Positions 11,801 through 22,651 of a DNA stretch of 64,000 bases are shown here, piece by piece (the first letter of the stretch is position 1; the number at the start of each line of letters is the position of its first letter). This DNA comes from Notospermus geniculatus (taxonomy: Eukaryota > Nemertea > Pilidiophora > Heteronemertea > Lineidae): NCBI GenBank assembly GCA_002633025.1, contig NMRB01000892.1:118218-182217 (forward strand), given 5' to 3'. A program made the translations under genes and the position numbers. The notes under the pieces are model-generated. The model ran no database searches and was not told where the DNA came from. It worked only from the letters and a program-made list of their open reading frames with translations.

Positions 11801-14026
11801 TGAGGAGGACAAGTTGCTTGGCGAAGCCTGTTTCCACAAATGGAGAAAATTCATTCATGGATGCAAGCAGTGACGCCAAGACAAGAAGATCATTCCTCAG
11901 CTGCATGTCGTAATGGCTGTAGCCCTGGGTCAGCTCCTGGATGAATGCATCACGCAGTTGCCTGTAACATGATGGAATTCGTCATGTGGAGGGGTTGCAG
12001 AGAGAGGGACTCTATACCAGTCATCAACTTGACTGGTTCAACTCTAAACCTGATCATACAAGCGATGAGTCACGAAACAGACAGGAGAATCTGGTCATCA
12101 AAAATACAGGTATATGATGGAAGAAGCACTTACATAACACACTCGACATTACTCAATTGATCCGCCACGACTTTTGCATCACCATTTTCCAGGAGATTCC
12201 AGAGAATGTCGACCGAACGGAACAGGAGCTGTCCCGAGGGATCCGGGTCAACGAGATGGAGGCTGAGTTTTTGTGCACCGTTTGCTGACAGCATCTGATT
12301 ACATGTCAATGCTGAAGACGAATGAATGAGAATTAAGGTGGAATTGATTGAAATCAATTTCCATTTTGTGTTGAACATGGGAAAGGGCATTGACAGCAAC
12401 AATTTTCCACCCAACTCCTCAGCTATTTTCAACTTGCAATGCTACCTACCTGACTTTTTAGAAAACTTCTGAAGGACCTTGAGCACAGCCAACTTGACAA
12501 TGAGGTCCGACTCCAGTAAAGCAAGGGACTTTACAAGAGTTTCTGAGACATCGCTCTTCTCCACGACTTTCTGGTTGAATGATAACTTTGAAGCTTGGTG
12601 TTCTGTAAAATTTGGGAACTTGAAATAAGAAATGCAGACAACCATGGGGTGGACAAATACAGCCTAGACATTGGCAACACACCACAAAATGGCAGGTGTA
12701 GTTACTCATCTTATCGACTCAAACTACTATATCATTGCAGTGATAATCTTCTGTTATAGCCATTGACTTCAAAATCGTAGGAGATTTAGCACCAACACTC
12801 CAAGTACAACATCGGGAGTCCACTCACTCTGCACATCTTGTTTTGCTGGCTTCTGAGTATAAAATGCTATCAGTGTCTTGCAGATTTCTAATCTCACATC
12901 TTGGTTTGGCACACGCATTAAATAACCTGGAAATGAAGGCGAAAGTTGACATATTGTGTGTCAATGTACAGATTTCAAAGTTTTCTTCCACTTTCCATTT
13001 ATACCATTTTGTCAAATCAAGTTTATAATTGGAACAACCTTTTGCTTCATTTATTCATTCATTCATTCAAAGCCGAATACCTACCTAACTGAGACACCGA
13101 TTCAATTGCAATTTGTTCATAAGAAATTTCATCAGATGTCTTCTCCTTAAGGAAAGGCAAACTGGCAATTTTCAGCATCTCAATAAGGGGCTCAATATAC
13201 AAGGGTTGTTCTTCCACTCGGTCTGTGCAGATGTTCAAAATCTTGAAGATGTGAACAAGATCTTTCATAATCTGGGAACGGTTGTCAAGGAAGAAGCTAA
13301 ATGGTGTGTGTGGAGGTGGTAAGTTACATTGCAGGCAAAGACTCTCTCGGAATGTCATGTTGCATTGTGGTTTGAATGTATGCTGAGTTCAACAACCACT
13401 CCCTGAGAATTTGCCTTTAGGCCAGTGACTTTAGCAAAAAGGATACAAATCCGTTCTGGTAATGCTTGATAACTTTCTTCAGTGCATGGATGTGTCTGTC
13501 ATACAGCATAGCCTGGAAAGGGAATGAAAAGTTAGGGATCAGCTGTCTGATTATTAGTTAATTCCTGTGCAACTATCGGTGTTGGAGATGGCAATTACTC
13601 GCACTGTTGTTACTCACAGAATGTGGATCTATAAGGAGTTTTATCAGCCTGGTTAGATTGACCGGTTCCAATTTGTTTCCCTGAAAAACAGAAACAAAAG
13701 ACAAGTTTACAAACTTGGTTCCATTGGGAAGGACTTAATCATACATCAAGTGACTGTCAGCACATTCAATATCAATGCCAATTTTCGATCCAAATACCAT
13801 AAACTTTTGAGCAGTAAGACAGTTCTGAGATACCATAAGTTGACAAAGACAGATAGACCTAAATAGATGAAAGCTTCAGTTCACTTACTGTCAATATGCC
13901 CATGTCTTCATCAGTGATTGTATGACTAACAACAGGGATCCGTGGAGCATCAGGAATCACGGCCTGAATCCCTGTGGTCATGCCAGTAGCCATGGTGGGT
14001 GCCATCTGTGTTTGTGCTGAAGCCAT
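5847..14026 (-). CDS. CFAP69: Cilia- and flagella-associated protein 69
   Basis: Armadillo-like protein needed for sperm flagellum assembly and olfactory cilium signalling in vertebrates (family knowledge). Eighteen phase-consistent coding exons encode 923 residues (human about 941): 13889-14026, 13618-13680, 13447-13512, 13085-13271, 12828-12926, 12450-12602, 12134-12311, 11786-11961, 11345-11466, 11024-11243, 10758-10922, 10521-10636, 10133-10333, 9603-9795, 7465-7602, 6938-7212, 6521-6672, 5847-5976. Diagnostic stretches are HIFKILNIC, DPDPSGQLLFRS, EDFELKKLLIN, GNSFHGAGGRSNK, DTIWCAIIGCY, EGIFLLFDLL, VDVSENMRAKIYAL, RYLDFKLGEVW and VAVESTP near the end. The start MASAQTQM is the only Met-led first exon with a good donor. 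A short exon between the last two cannot be excluded, since human has about 20 more residues there. The donor at 13446 (GTATCC) is weak. Confidence 0.93.
8552..8672. repeat. Short TIR element
   Basis: Perfect 15-bp inverted ends, AAGGGTTCTCATTGG and its complement, enclose about 90 bp without an ORF, inside a CFAP69 intron. No clear target duplication was seen. Confidence 0.5.
9188..9290. repeat. Dispersed repeat, copy A
   Basis: Shares a long diverged match with 54187-54285 (GTCTCC-AATTTCGCA-ATTTTCG, then CTTCCTCAGG, then CTAGTAGAGATCCCAGAAG). It lies in a CFAP69 intron. Confidence 0.6.
9905..10106. repeat. Dispersed GACGTCA-rich repeat, copy A
   Basis: Resembles 28741-28920. Both begin with CGTCATCACAGAAAA and CATCTTGA-GGT, continue with GGCACACTTTGTC or its variant GGCGCACTTTGTC, and end GGTCAAA-GTGA-GTCA. 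It sits just beside a CFAP69 exon. Confidence 0.55.
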
Positions 14027-15666
14027 ATTTCTGTCCTTTAGAGCTCTTCCACTTCAGTAGCCTAGCCCTGAGAGTTTTTCTTTTCAGTATGAGTACGAAT
14101 GCAGTGTATCTTCGGCTCTTGGTTGAATGATCCTTCACTCACTCAGTCTCAGCAAAAGAACAACAAACTGAAATATAGAACAGATCCGACTGATTGATTC
14201 AATGATTGAGACTGGCCTATATAGGTATCTCATGACATGATCAGATGATGGGGGGGGGGGCTAAAACATCTGGCATCACAATCTGCAGACAAGGCAATGA
14301 CTGTCGTCATTGACACAGGCCCTACATTGGATTGGCCATGAGTTGACTGACACTGCACAGCATGCGGATTCCGGGGCTGCATGCAGACTCAAAATGTTAT
14401 GCTTTTCATTTAGGCCCAGGGCCTGCCCTAGGCCTAGGCTACATAGGTAATAGGACTAGGGGGCCTACATAGTATGATGGAGTGACCAGTTTTCGGGGTA
14501 GAAGAGTTTTCGTGGTACTCCCGTTTATTCACGCGCACGCCCACGAGACATAAACATTTCACGGTAAATTAATATCTCTATTTTCGATACATAACAAAAT
14601 AATTACGGATGCACATCGAGTAACGCCACAATCGGGCGGTAAAGTCTTAGGCCTACTACATGGCCTATAGTACCACGAAAACCGGTCACACCATCATAGC
14701 CTAGGCCTAGGCCTACATGCACCGTACCATGCCATCATCAGATCAGACTGATTCATAGCATAGACCCCTTGCGCTTATCAGCCCAGGGTGTAAACATTAA
14801 CCTCGCCCTAGGTAGGGGGCCTAATGCATTTGTACAGTTGGCTCCTGTGCTTACCCTCGGCACAATGCACTAGGCCCAAGGTTTGTTTACACCTTCTGGC
14901 TGTTAAATGGCCGACTTGCGCAAGTGGTCTATTGACCGGTCCCCGTGGGTAGGCCTAGGCCTAGGCCTGCCGGGGGTAGGCCTACTATAGTATAGGCCTA
15001 GTAGTAGGCCTAGTAGGCCTATTTCTGCTATTCGGAATTCCAGGCTAGGCATAGCCGCCCTATAGGCTAGTCGATGTGCATCATGCATGCATGTGGATGC
15101 CATGCAAAGTGCACACAGACAGGCCCACTCAAACATGCAAACTGTCATTGACTGTCACCTCCTGCTGACACTCTGCACTGCACTGCACTCATATGCACTG
15201 CACTGCGCATGCTGGCAGTCTGATTTGATGACACAAATTTGTCCTGAACATTGAACGATTTCATGTGACTATGACTAGAAAGTGAGAAATTTCAAAACAA
15301 TGGCCCTCTCTGCTACATTTTACCAAATTCATACGTTCAATTCCATGGAATAAAAGGGTCATTTTGACTATATTCGTGATATTTTTGGCTGAAGTGTCAC
15401 TTTAGCCAAAACAGTCGCCATATTGCTTTTTCACGTTGCTAGGCAGGAACAGTGCATTGTGGGAATAAATCCAATACGCACGTGCTTCCTGTTTACTTCC
15501 GGGTTTGTTACATGACAAGTCACATGACTCCGTACAAAGGTCCAAGGCCAAAATTGTTTGTAGTTATGAAATGATAAATAGACGTCGAACACTCAGTACT
15601 AAAGTTACATTCAAAGCGAAAACTTGGCAGGCTCGTTGTGCACGGAGAGTAGACTGTTGCTTCATC
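14027..15666. other. Intergenic region between divergent CFAP69 and the secreted-protein gene
   Basis: No coding exon seen. The stretch holds a 10-base G-run near 14250, dense TAGGCCTA variants (14405-15030) and CTGCGCATGC near 15196, an NRF-1-like word. CFAP69 and the plus-strand secreted gene probably both start transcription from this 1.6-kb interval. Confidence 0.5.
14405..15030. repeat. TAGGCCTA-rich low-complexity tract
   Basis: Several clusters of TAGGCCTAGGCCTAC-type overlapping copies, for example near 14424, 14700, 14950 and 14990-15020. Confidence 0.6.
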
Positions 15667-18406
15667 ATGGTGTCCACTGTTTCATTGACTTTGTGTGTTA
15701 TTTTACTGATTGTTGCTGGCAGCTATGGTGGACCTTTGCATGCCTCTTGCAAGATTAAATGGTAAGAGAAAGAGGTCATTTCCCAATTCCTTCCCGCAGT
15801 CCGTACTTATTCCCCACATCCTGCCCCTGGAAGAAACATTCAAGGAGGTGTTGGTTTCAACTCTATAATTCATTGCTTTCTAGGAAATTCCAGCAGCCAT
15901 GTGAAGATGTCCACAAAGCCATTCCCTGATAACATTGACTCGTGGATACCACGTGGTCCACTGGTGGTCAACTGGTGAACTCGTGGCGGACCAAATTGGA
16001 CCCAGTTTTCCACGTGAATTCCACGTGTGCCTAGCCACAAGTTTTACTGGTAAAATACTAGTGGCAAAAAGCACAAGATATCCACGTGTTTTCCACGGGG
16101 TGCAAAACACGTGGAGAAAGGACGAGATTTACACGAGTTTTTCCATGTGGTAATTCTCGTGGTTTCCACGGGTTGGAAAACACGTGGAAGGTGAACGGAA
16201 TATCCACATAATTTCCACGAACTGAAAAATTGGTGGTAATTATTGATTTTATGGAGTATTTCATAGCTGCTTCTGTTATTAATTATATCAATTATATAAA
16301 TATAAGCTGAAAAATCAATCCTGGCAAATTTTCACCAAGTTATATTGCTCTAGGGCACTAATCCGAGGTTACAACCAAAATCCTGATTTAAAACAATACC
16401 AGCAGTAAAATATTTTCAAAAAAATTATTAAAATGTTCCTTAATGAGGGTTAAAATGAAATAGGTTGACTGAATATTTACAAAGTGCACCAATTTGCAAA
16501 TGTAGATTCCACATGTTTCAGCACAACACCAAAACATTGGTGCACAGGATTTCCATTAAGAGCACAACAGACACTCTACTCTATATAACTATAAAGTCGA
16601 CTCTACTCACAAGTGGAGTTGCCCTTGTATGAATATTACAAGGCTTATTTTGCTGATCTTGATATCAGGTCAGATTTTTTGTGAAGTTCTATTAACCAAT
16701 AAAAAAAGTTAAAAAAACACGTGGATATCACGTTCCAGAACTCGTGTTAGAGATGTGAAAAACTCGTGTGAGACATGTGAATATGACACGTGGATAACAC
16801 GTGGTAATCCCGGGTGCTTTTTCACGTGGCGCGTTTGTGCAAAAAGTCGTGGTTTTCACGTGACAAAAAGGCGTGTTTTCCATGTGTCGTGAGACGTGTT
16901 TTTCACGTGTTTTCCACGAGTCAATGTTATCAGGGTTGTTGCACAGATAAAGAAATGGACTGGTCCGGAAGGCTGTGAACAAGGGGGAGAGAAGTGTCTT
17001 TATGAGGTACTAGGCTTAGCAGAAGTACACCTGCCACGCCCAACCAATGATTAGGTGCCTGGCCAAAGTACACTTAATTGGTGCTATCCAATGCATGATT
17101 AGGTAATCTGCCAAGATTAGGTAATCTGCCAAAAGTACTTTAGTTAGGTTCTAATCATGCATGGATTGGGGATTATACCAAGTGTACATTGGGCAGTGAC
17201 CCAATCCCATGACAAGCTGACATGCTGAGTTCGGAGGAATTTTACTTGACAAGTGTAATTTTTCCAAGCAGATATCTGAGAACTAGAGCAATTTACTCTC
17301 CAAAGAATTGCTTGATGTTTCAGTTTGAGATTGCAATTTGTGACCCAGTCTCTCCCTATTCTTGCTCTGACTTCAGGAAGTTGAAATCATATCACTATAA
17401 CTCTGTGTTTTCTGAACTTAAGACTTTGGCCTTCGGACTTTGGAAGATTGTCATTACCTGGATTCACTGACACATACAAGTAGCTTGTGATGCCCTCATG
17501 ACTTTTCCAAGTTCTGGTTCTCCTGAACATGTCAAATATAAGAACTTGTGTCATGTAGTCTTTGGAATGGCAAACAACTGCTTTTGGCTCTAGAACTTTT
17601 GAAATGGCTTGCTAAAGGCAATGTCCTCTGTGTTCTGGGATATTTTATGATGAATGTGTTTGCTGAGAGATTGAGGGTGCCAGGTTATTGTCTTATCTTA
17701 GTTTGTTAACCCCTTGGTTTGCCATCCATTTTAAAGTAATTCTCTACTTCTCTTTCAGTTGGTATCTGATTCAGGAAATGTTATCAAAGCAACTCACACA
17801 ACCCCTAAGAAACATTATGTTGATGCTCTGACATTCACCTTCTCTGCGTCAGGGAACACTTGTAGCTGTGATGTAAGTACCGGTATAGAGACAGTCAGTG
17901 TTCTCCTACAGCACATGAATTTCAGAGAAATCTGTCAATTTGGTGTCATTGAAAGAAAATAAACCAACTTGGTTTGTTATTTCAGGGTTACTCGACATCT
18001 AAGACTTGGTATGCCATCCTTGACTATGGCACAAACTACTGTAACCTACACAACCTCATCACAGGTGAGCCATTGTTGATGTGATACTGAACTGGCAGCT
18101 GTACAGTTCTTGGTTTCGAAAAAATGCATGTACGGTAGTATGGAATTATTAGTTGTACAGTATGCTGCTTTCTTGGGCTCTGTGATAAGTTTAGATTTGG
18201 GGACAGGGCAAATACACGTACAATAAAAAGTTCGGAGTTGAGAACAGGTGGCAACAGTGAATGAAGTTTGAGCTATATTTGACCATTGAAATATTGTGGT
18301 TTTCTTTCTTCTAGGTGCTGGACTTGACAAGAAGAAAGGATTTCTAGAAGAAACATCGGATTCAAAGTGCACGCAGTATTCATCTAGAAACTGCAAAAAA
18401 TATTGA
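15667..18406 (+). CDS. Small secreted cysteine-containing protein, exon 2 split by a transposon
   Basis: I cannot name this family. Exons are 15667-15761, 15884-15923 joined to 16938-17006 (one ancestral exon), 17759-17872, 17986-18064 and 18315-18406. Leaving out the insertion, these give 162 residues in perfect phase. The N-terminus (MVSTVSLTLCVILLIVAGSYG) is a clear signal peptide. The mature part has about nine cysteines and conserved-looking blocks GGEKCLYEL, IKATHTTPKKHYVDALTF, TWYAILDYGTNYCNLHNLI and CTQYSSRNC. A 1,012-bp TIR element interrupts exon 2. Reading into it meets a stop at once (CCC TGA), but an AG at its right end (16932-16933) would let exon 1 splice to 16934-17006 in frame. 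That would delete 13 residues including one Cys and leave 150 residues. Whether this allele is functional is unknown. Confidence 0.72.
15924..16935. mobile_element. 1,012-bp CACGTG-rich TIR element inserted in a coding exon
   Basis: Ends match for 23 bp as inverted repeats starting CCCTGATAACATTGACTCGT. The 2-bp TT occurs at 15922-15923 and again at 16936-16937, as expected for a target duplication. Removing element plus one TT restores an open exon. Subterminal zones at both ends carry many CACGTG, CGTGG and CCACG words, with a unique AT-rich middle (16240-16710). No transposase ORF is present. I could not place the superfamily. Confidence 0.85.
17033..17190. repeat. Imperfect inverted repeat in intron
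   Basis: ATGATTAGGT, CAAAGTACACTT and CCAATGCATGATTAG are mirrored by CTAATCATGCATGGATTGG and CCAAGTGTACATTGGGCAG. Arms are diverged, and the middle has a short tandem duplication of TTAGGTAATCTGCCAA. Confidence 0.5.
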
Positions 18407-18895
18407 GGGGCTGTCAGTTTTTTGATTGACGAACTATGCAATGAAACTTCATGGAGATTATATTTTGTAACATGCTCTGGTATATTTGTGATATTTGTAC
18501 ATACAGTTCGTAATGTATTTGTACATTCCATTTGTTATAATAGCGTAAACTTCCTATTGATTAGTGATGCACCCTTGGACCGCATCATTGTTGCTTACAG
18601 TTAACTCTCTTTCCAATAAGTAATCTACACATTTATATAGGCCTACCAGGCTATTTGAAAATGAACCTTGCATTAGGTGATTACCTCCATTGTAGCACCA
18701 CAGTGCCGCCTCTTTACTACTGACAGAAGATACATCACTTGGGCTGTCAAGGGGTATGTGGGTTAACCATCAATGAAACTGTGTGAAGAGGTGTTTTGAT
18801 GGTCAATGCTGTGTTGTACATTTCAGATCTGTGTCCGACATTAAACTCAACCTTGTTCTAAGAACTGTGTCACATGCTTGTGTTAAAATGACTCC

Positions 18896-18901
18896 ATTAA
18901 A
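18896..18901 (+). terminator. Candidate poly(A) signal (ATTAAA)
   Basis: ATTAAA lies about 490 bases after the stop of the small secreted protein and before the convergent VOPP1-like 3' UTR. The 18407-19130 interval holds no other feature. Confidence 0.3.
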
Positions 18902-19130
18902 CAGATAGGCTCTTGCAGTTCGTTTAGGTCATTCCTTAGGTCAAATATCTTGTCAGTTCTCGAACCTTCAAGAAGCAAACATGCTGAATATTGGTGAAAT
19001 CAGCTGTCCCTAATCCACCTCAGTCTCTTGACTGACAGTGCCACGAAGACCAAACCACACTCTCAAAGAAGAGATACCCTAAACTAGCATCTGGATGAAA
19101 CGGAAGAAACAACTACTTTTGGAACCAATC

Positions 19131-19136
19131 TTTATT
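19131..19136 (-). terminator. Poly(A) signal for VOPP1-like gene
   Basis: AATAAA on the minus strand, about 1.28 kb downstream of the stop at 20417. The A/T-rich 19137-20416 interval without coding signal fits a long 3' UTR. One ambiguous base (n) lies at 19201. Confidence 0.5.
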
Positions 19137-20416
19137 TCAATCATGATACAGTATTACAGCAATGCAGGATGAAAAGCAACAAGATGATAAGACAATGTTA
19201 NATTTTCTTACAAACCAGACAGAAATTATTTTCTGGCCATATTTAAGCCATGTGTAAACGATTGGAGCCTTTTGAACCATACCTTTAAAATGCTTAAAAT
19301 TCTTTGAATACATCATGTCCATTTATGCATAGTGTTTCAATTCCTCTTTAAGATTTTATGCCCAATTCAAAATTTTCACTAGAAAAACACTTACATGAAA
19401 ATCACAAAACCCAAAATGTTATTGCACATGACTGTGTTTCCCAAAACAAACTTTTATGAATGTTTGTGGGTCTAATTCTTTACAAAGAGGAGCCAATCCT
19501 CTCAGATGCTGAACAACAAACAGTAACCACTAGAATAAACTTCAATGTAAATGCAAAATACTTCTTAAATATAAGCAATTGTGTTCCTTAAATTTTGCCA
19601 ACATGTCATGAGGAAATAGGCCTGCCAAATTAGTAATATACGCAGAAGAGATAGCAACTAACAGGAAATTGACTAAAAGACATATTTCCGCATGCTGTGC
19701 TCTGACCCAGAACAATAAGTGAGAACTTCAAACTGTTAATTACTAAGTCATGCTAAGTTAAATAAATTAGCAGAAATGTGCTAATATCCCTTTGATATGT
19801 GCATGCATCCTCTATGATAGGAGACCTATTTACATAATGATTAGTTGAAATAGCCATTCTGGAGTGAATGGATAGTTTGATGACTAATGATTCTGGAATT
19901 AAATCCCCTCATTGATAATAATGGTATCAAATTGGTTTAGTATAATTCCTACATGTACTAGCTCGTCACAGCTGGGCATCACTGGCTGCAAGATTTGGCT
20001 ACAAATAACCCCATCTTTTCCCACTTGGCAACACTGTCCCACTACTTTGCTTGTCAAAAAGCCCTGCTGGTGATCCCAGCAGAAATGACAATTTAGTGAA
20101 TCTGGCAATTAAGTGCTGAAGAAGTCAGACTTTTTCAACACACTAGGCAGAAGCCAGAGAACAAATACAAATGGACCTGTACTGTTGGCAAAACGTGACC
20201 AGGAAGTGATGTAGCTTTTGAAATGTGAACTCAACTCAACTGTATACACAGGCACATGGTCAACATCTGAATGATGTGATTGAAAGGCAACAGTGCTGAG
20301 CTGAGTGACGAACTCATACATGTTTGCATGATTTAGATGAAACAAAGAATACAGTGAGGACAATTGAAGTGTTAATACTTGGTACTAAAATCACAGTTGG
20401 TGCATCGATAACTCAT

Positions 20417-22330
20417 CTACTGTGCAGATGCAGGGGCTTGGGTTTGATTCGTCTGTGTAGAAGCTGGAGGCTGTGGTGGTTGGCTGGATACGGTCTGCAC
20501 GGTTTGTCCTTGTGTTTGATTATTCGTGCCTCCAGCACCGTAGACAGTGTCATATGATGGTGGGGGACCGAAGGACTGGAATTGGTAGGATGCGGGGTAG
20601 GTCTGGTATTGAAAACCTTCTGCTGTGTACGCAGGTGGTTTGGGTTGACCTGCACCTTGTGGATATAATGAACCCTGCACTGAAAGAAAGAGAGGAAAAA
20701 TATACGAGTTGATACTATTTAATGCAAAATATGCCAACATAATCACCGAGGTCTGGAGCATACTGGCAGCCCAACTGCCCATGGCATAAACTGATAAAGA
20801 TGAAGAACCCTGGAACCCAAAGCTATGACTCAATGGTCTGCAAAAGAGGTGAGATGAGCTTACCTGATCTTTCTGTTGGTGCCTGTAACACCACCCCTCG
20901 ACTGCCACCCGTAGGAGACATGGTTGTTCTGGTGGTGCTCGACATGATAATTGGTCGCTGATAGTATCGGTTTCTGAACCAATAACCACCACCAGAGCAG
21001 AACAAGAGGGCAAGAATTATACACAACCTGGAAAAGCAATGAATGGGATCATAATCAGTTGTTTTCAATGGATTTCTATTGGCTCAGTCTTGATGAGTCC
21101 AGGCCTGTTAATCACTCAATCTACTCTTGTCTTAAAACCTTTGTCCCGCATTCTGAAGTGCACTATAGAAGTTGAGGTCACAGGTCAAAGTTCAGGTCAC
21201 ACAGGAACCAGGATAGCTGCATTTTAGAGATAATTATAAAGGCAAGGACACTCTCATGCTGGCAAGATCATTTAGCCACCAGCTGATGATGGTCATGTAG
21301 GCCCAAATCTTGAAAGAATTAGAATTAAGGACATGATGAGGGCCTTAAAAAATTGATGTCAATGAAACAAAGAGATCATGAATAAATAATATTCACTTCT
21401 CAACAGGCATAAAAAATCTTCAGGATGAGAGGATTTAATATAAGAAGCTATAAACGTACCAAAAATACCAAAGTCTGTAAAAAGAAACCACAGTTTGGCA
21501 ACAGGCAGGTCCACAGCAATACTGGTTGACACCGCAACTGAAAAGGAGGAATCTGGCTTGTTACAATCTACTTATTAAAATACCCCGATATTCATGATAA
21601 TTAATCCCCCTCCCCATGCTCCAGCCTAGTGCTCAGCCTTGCCTGCTGATCAATTCAATCCACAACACGAATTTACAATTGGAATGGAATCAATGAAAAA
21701 TTAATCAGGCTAGGGCAGACCCCTGCCAATTAAAATTCCAGGTAGGCCTAGCTTTATCCAGCTAGCCTAGGTAAGGCGACACCCGTACGCCTAGCTAGGC
21801 ACCGAGGGTAGCCTAAGAAGCCCCGCCCCCACCCTACGACATAGGCCTACGTCGGTACGGCGATGATCGGTCGGTCGGTCGTAGGGGGGTCAGCAGAGGA
21901 ACTAACATGACTACCGGTAATTTTATTACTTACTAGAAATATTTAGTGTAGCCATAACCATTATACCAGCATGTTCTGCATTCAGCCTGAAAGGAGAGAA
22001 AAAAGATCACTGACAGTGATGATCAACAGAGTCGATGGAGTTACACTGCTGTATGTAATGCACGCGCGTCATGTACGTAGTTATACAGAACGTCAGAACA
22101 CTGTACACTACAGCATGTAGGCCTACAGTGCACGCCAATGTTCCACCACTGAAAACTGATGAGTTGAGGTTGAGAGCAGGAGCAGGAGGACTCTTACATA
22201 CACAACATATTGAGAAAAATACGAGCTTTTCACGGCAACATCTATTGTGAAGAAATGAAGTACATACCTCGATAAAACAAAGCAATATCAAAAGAAGGAA
22301 AAAAATTCGGGTTAATGTGGCGTTTGCCAT
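20417..22330 (-). CDS. VOPP1: VOPP1-like PPxY membrane protein
   Basis: Single-pass endosomal/lysosomal protein family that recruits WW-domain proteins such as WWOX or NEDD4-type ligases through PPxY motifs (family knowledge). Exons 22268-22330, 21934-21986, 21460-21537, 20864-21027 and 20417-20679 join in phase to 206 residues (human VOPP1 172). Order: signal peptide (TRIFFLLLILLCFIE); short luminal Cys region (AECRTCWYNGYGYTKYF, then CGVNQYCCGPACC); the hallmark RLWYFW leading into the membrane segment (LCIILALLFCSGGGYWF); and a Pro/Gln/Tyr-rich tail with two PY motifs, PPAY and PPSY. The start is the first Met of the signal peptide. It is divergent to, and homologous with, the gene starting at 22652. 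Confidence 0.86.
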
Positions 22331-22651
22331 TGTTTGGAAAACTTTCAGCTTCTCATCGAATGCTAACTTGCGCCGTGTTATTTATTTCTCGTCCTTCACC
22401 TTTTCGCGAGATATCACGAGATCAGCTGTTCAATCGAATAGACTGTACCCCCACTGGCACTCATCCTCACTCACTTGAAAGTGCGTGTCATTCCAAATTT
22501 TCCATCTATCTGATCTCATTATCATGAACTTTGAAATAAATTCCACTGATATCAACTTAAATGTTACAAATTAGTGATTTCATCGATGCACTTACACCTT
22601 ACTTATTGTCAGTGCGTTTGATGGAACAGCCATGCACATAGGGCCTGTACA
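22331..22651. promoter_or_regulatory. Shared promoter interval of two divergent VOPP1/WBP1-family genes
   Basis: Only 321 bp separate the two start codons, which face away from each other, so both genes must start transcription within or very near this stretch. TCTCGCGAGA-like DNA (TTTTCGCGAGATATCACGAG near 22402), a motif of many TATA-less bidirectional promoters, is present. Function is inferred from layout. Confidence 0.5.

Noticed and set aside
15436-15452. GTTGCTAGGCAGGAAC as an RFX X-box for CFAP69
   Set aside because: The second half-site is poor and the site is 1.4 kb from the start codon; not convincing.
15924-16935. Interpretation of the exon-2 insertion as an ordinary intron or introner
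   Set aside because: No GT donor on the left side removes the element without a stop or frame change, and the ends form TIRs with a duplicated TT.
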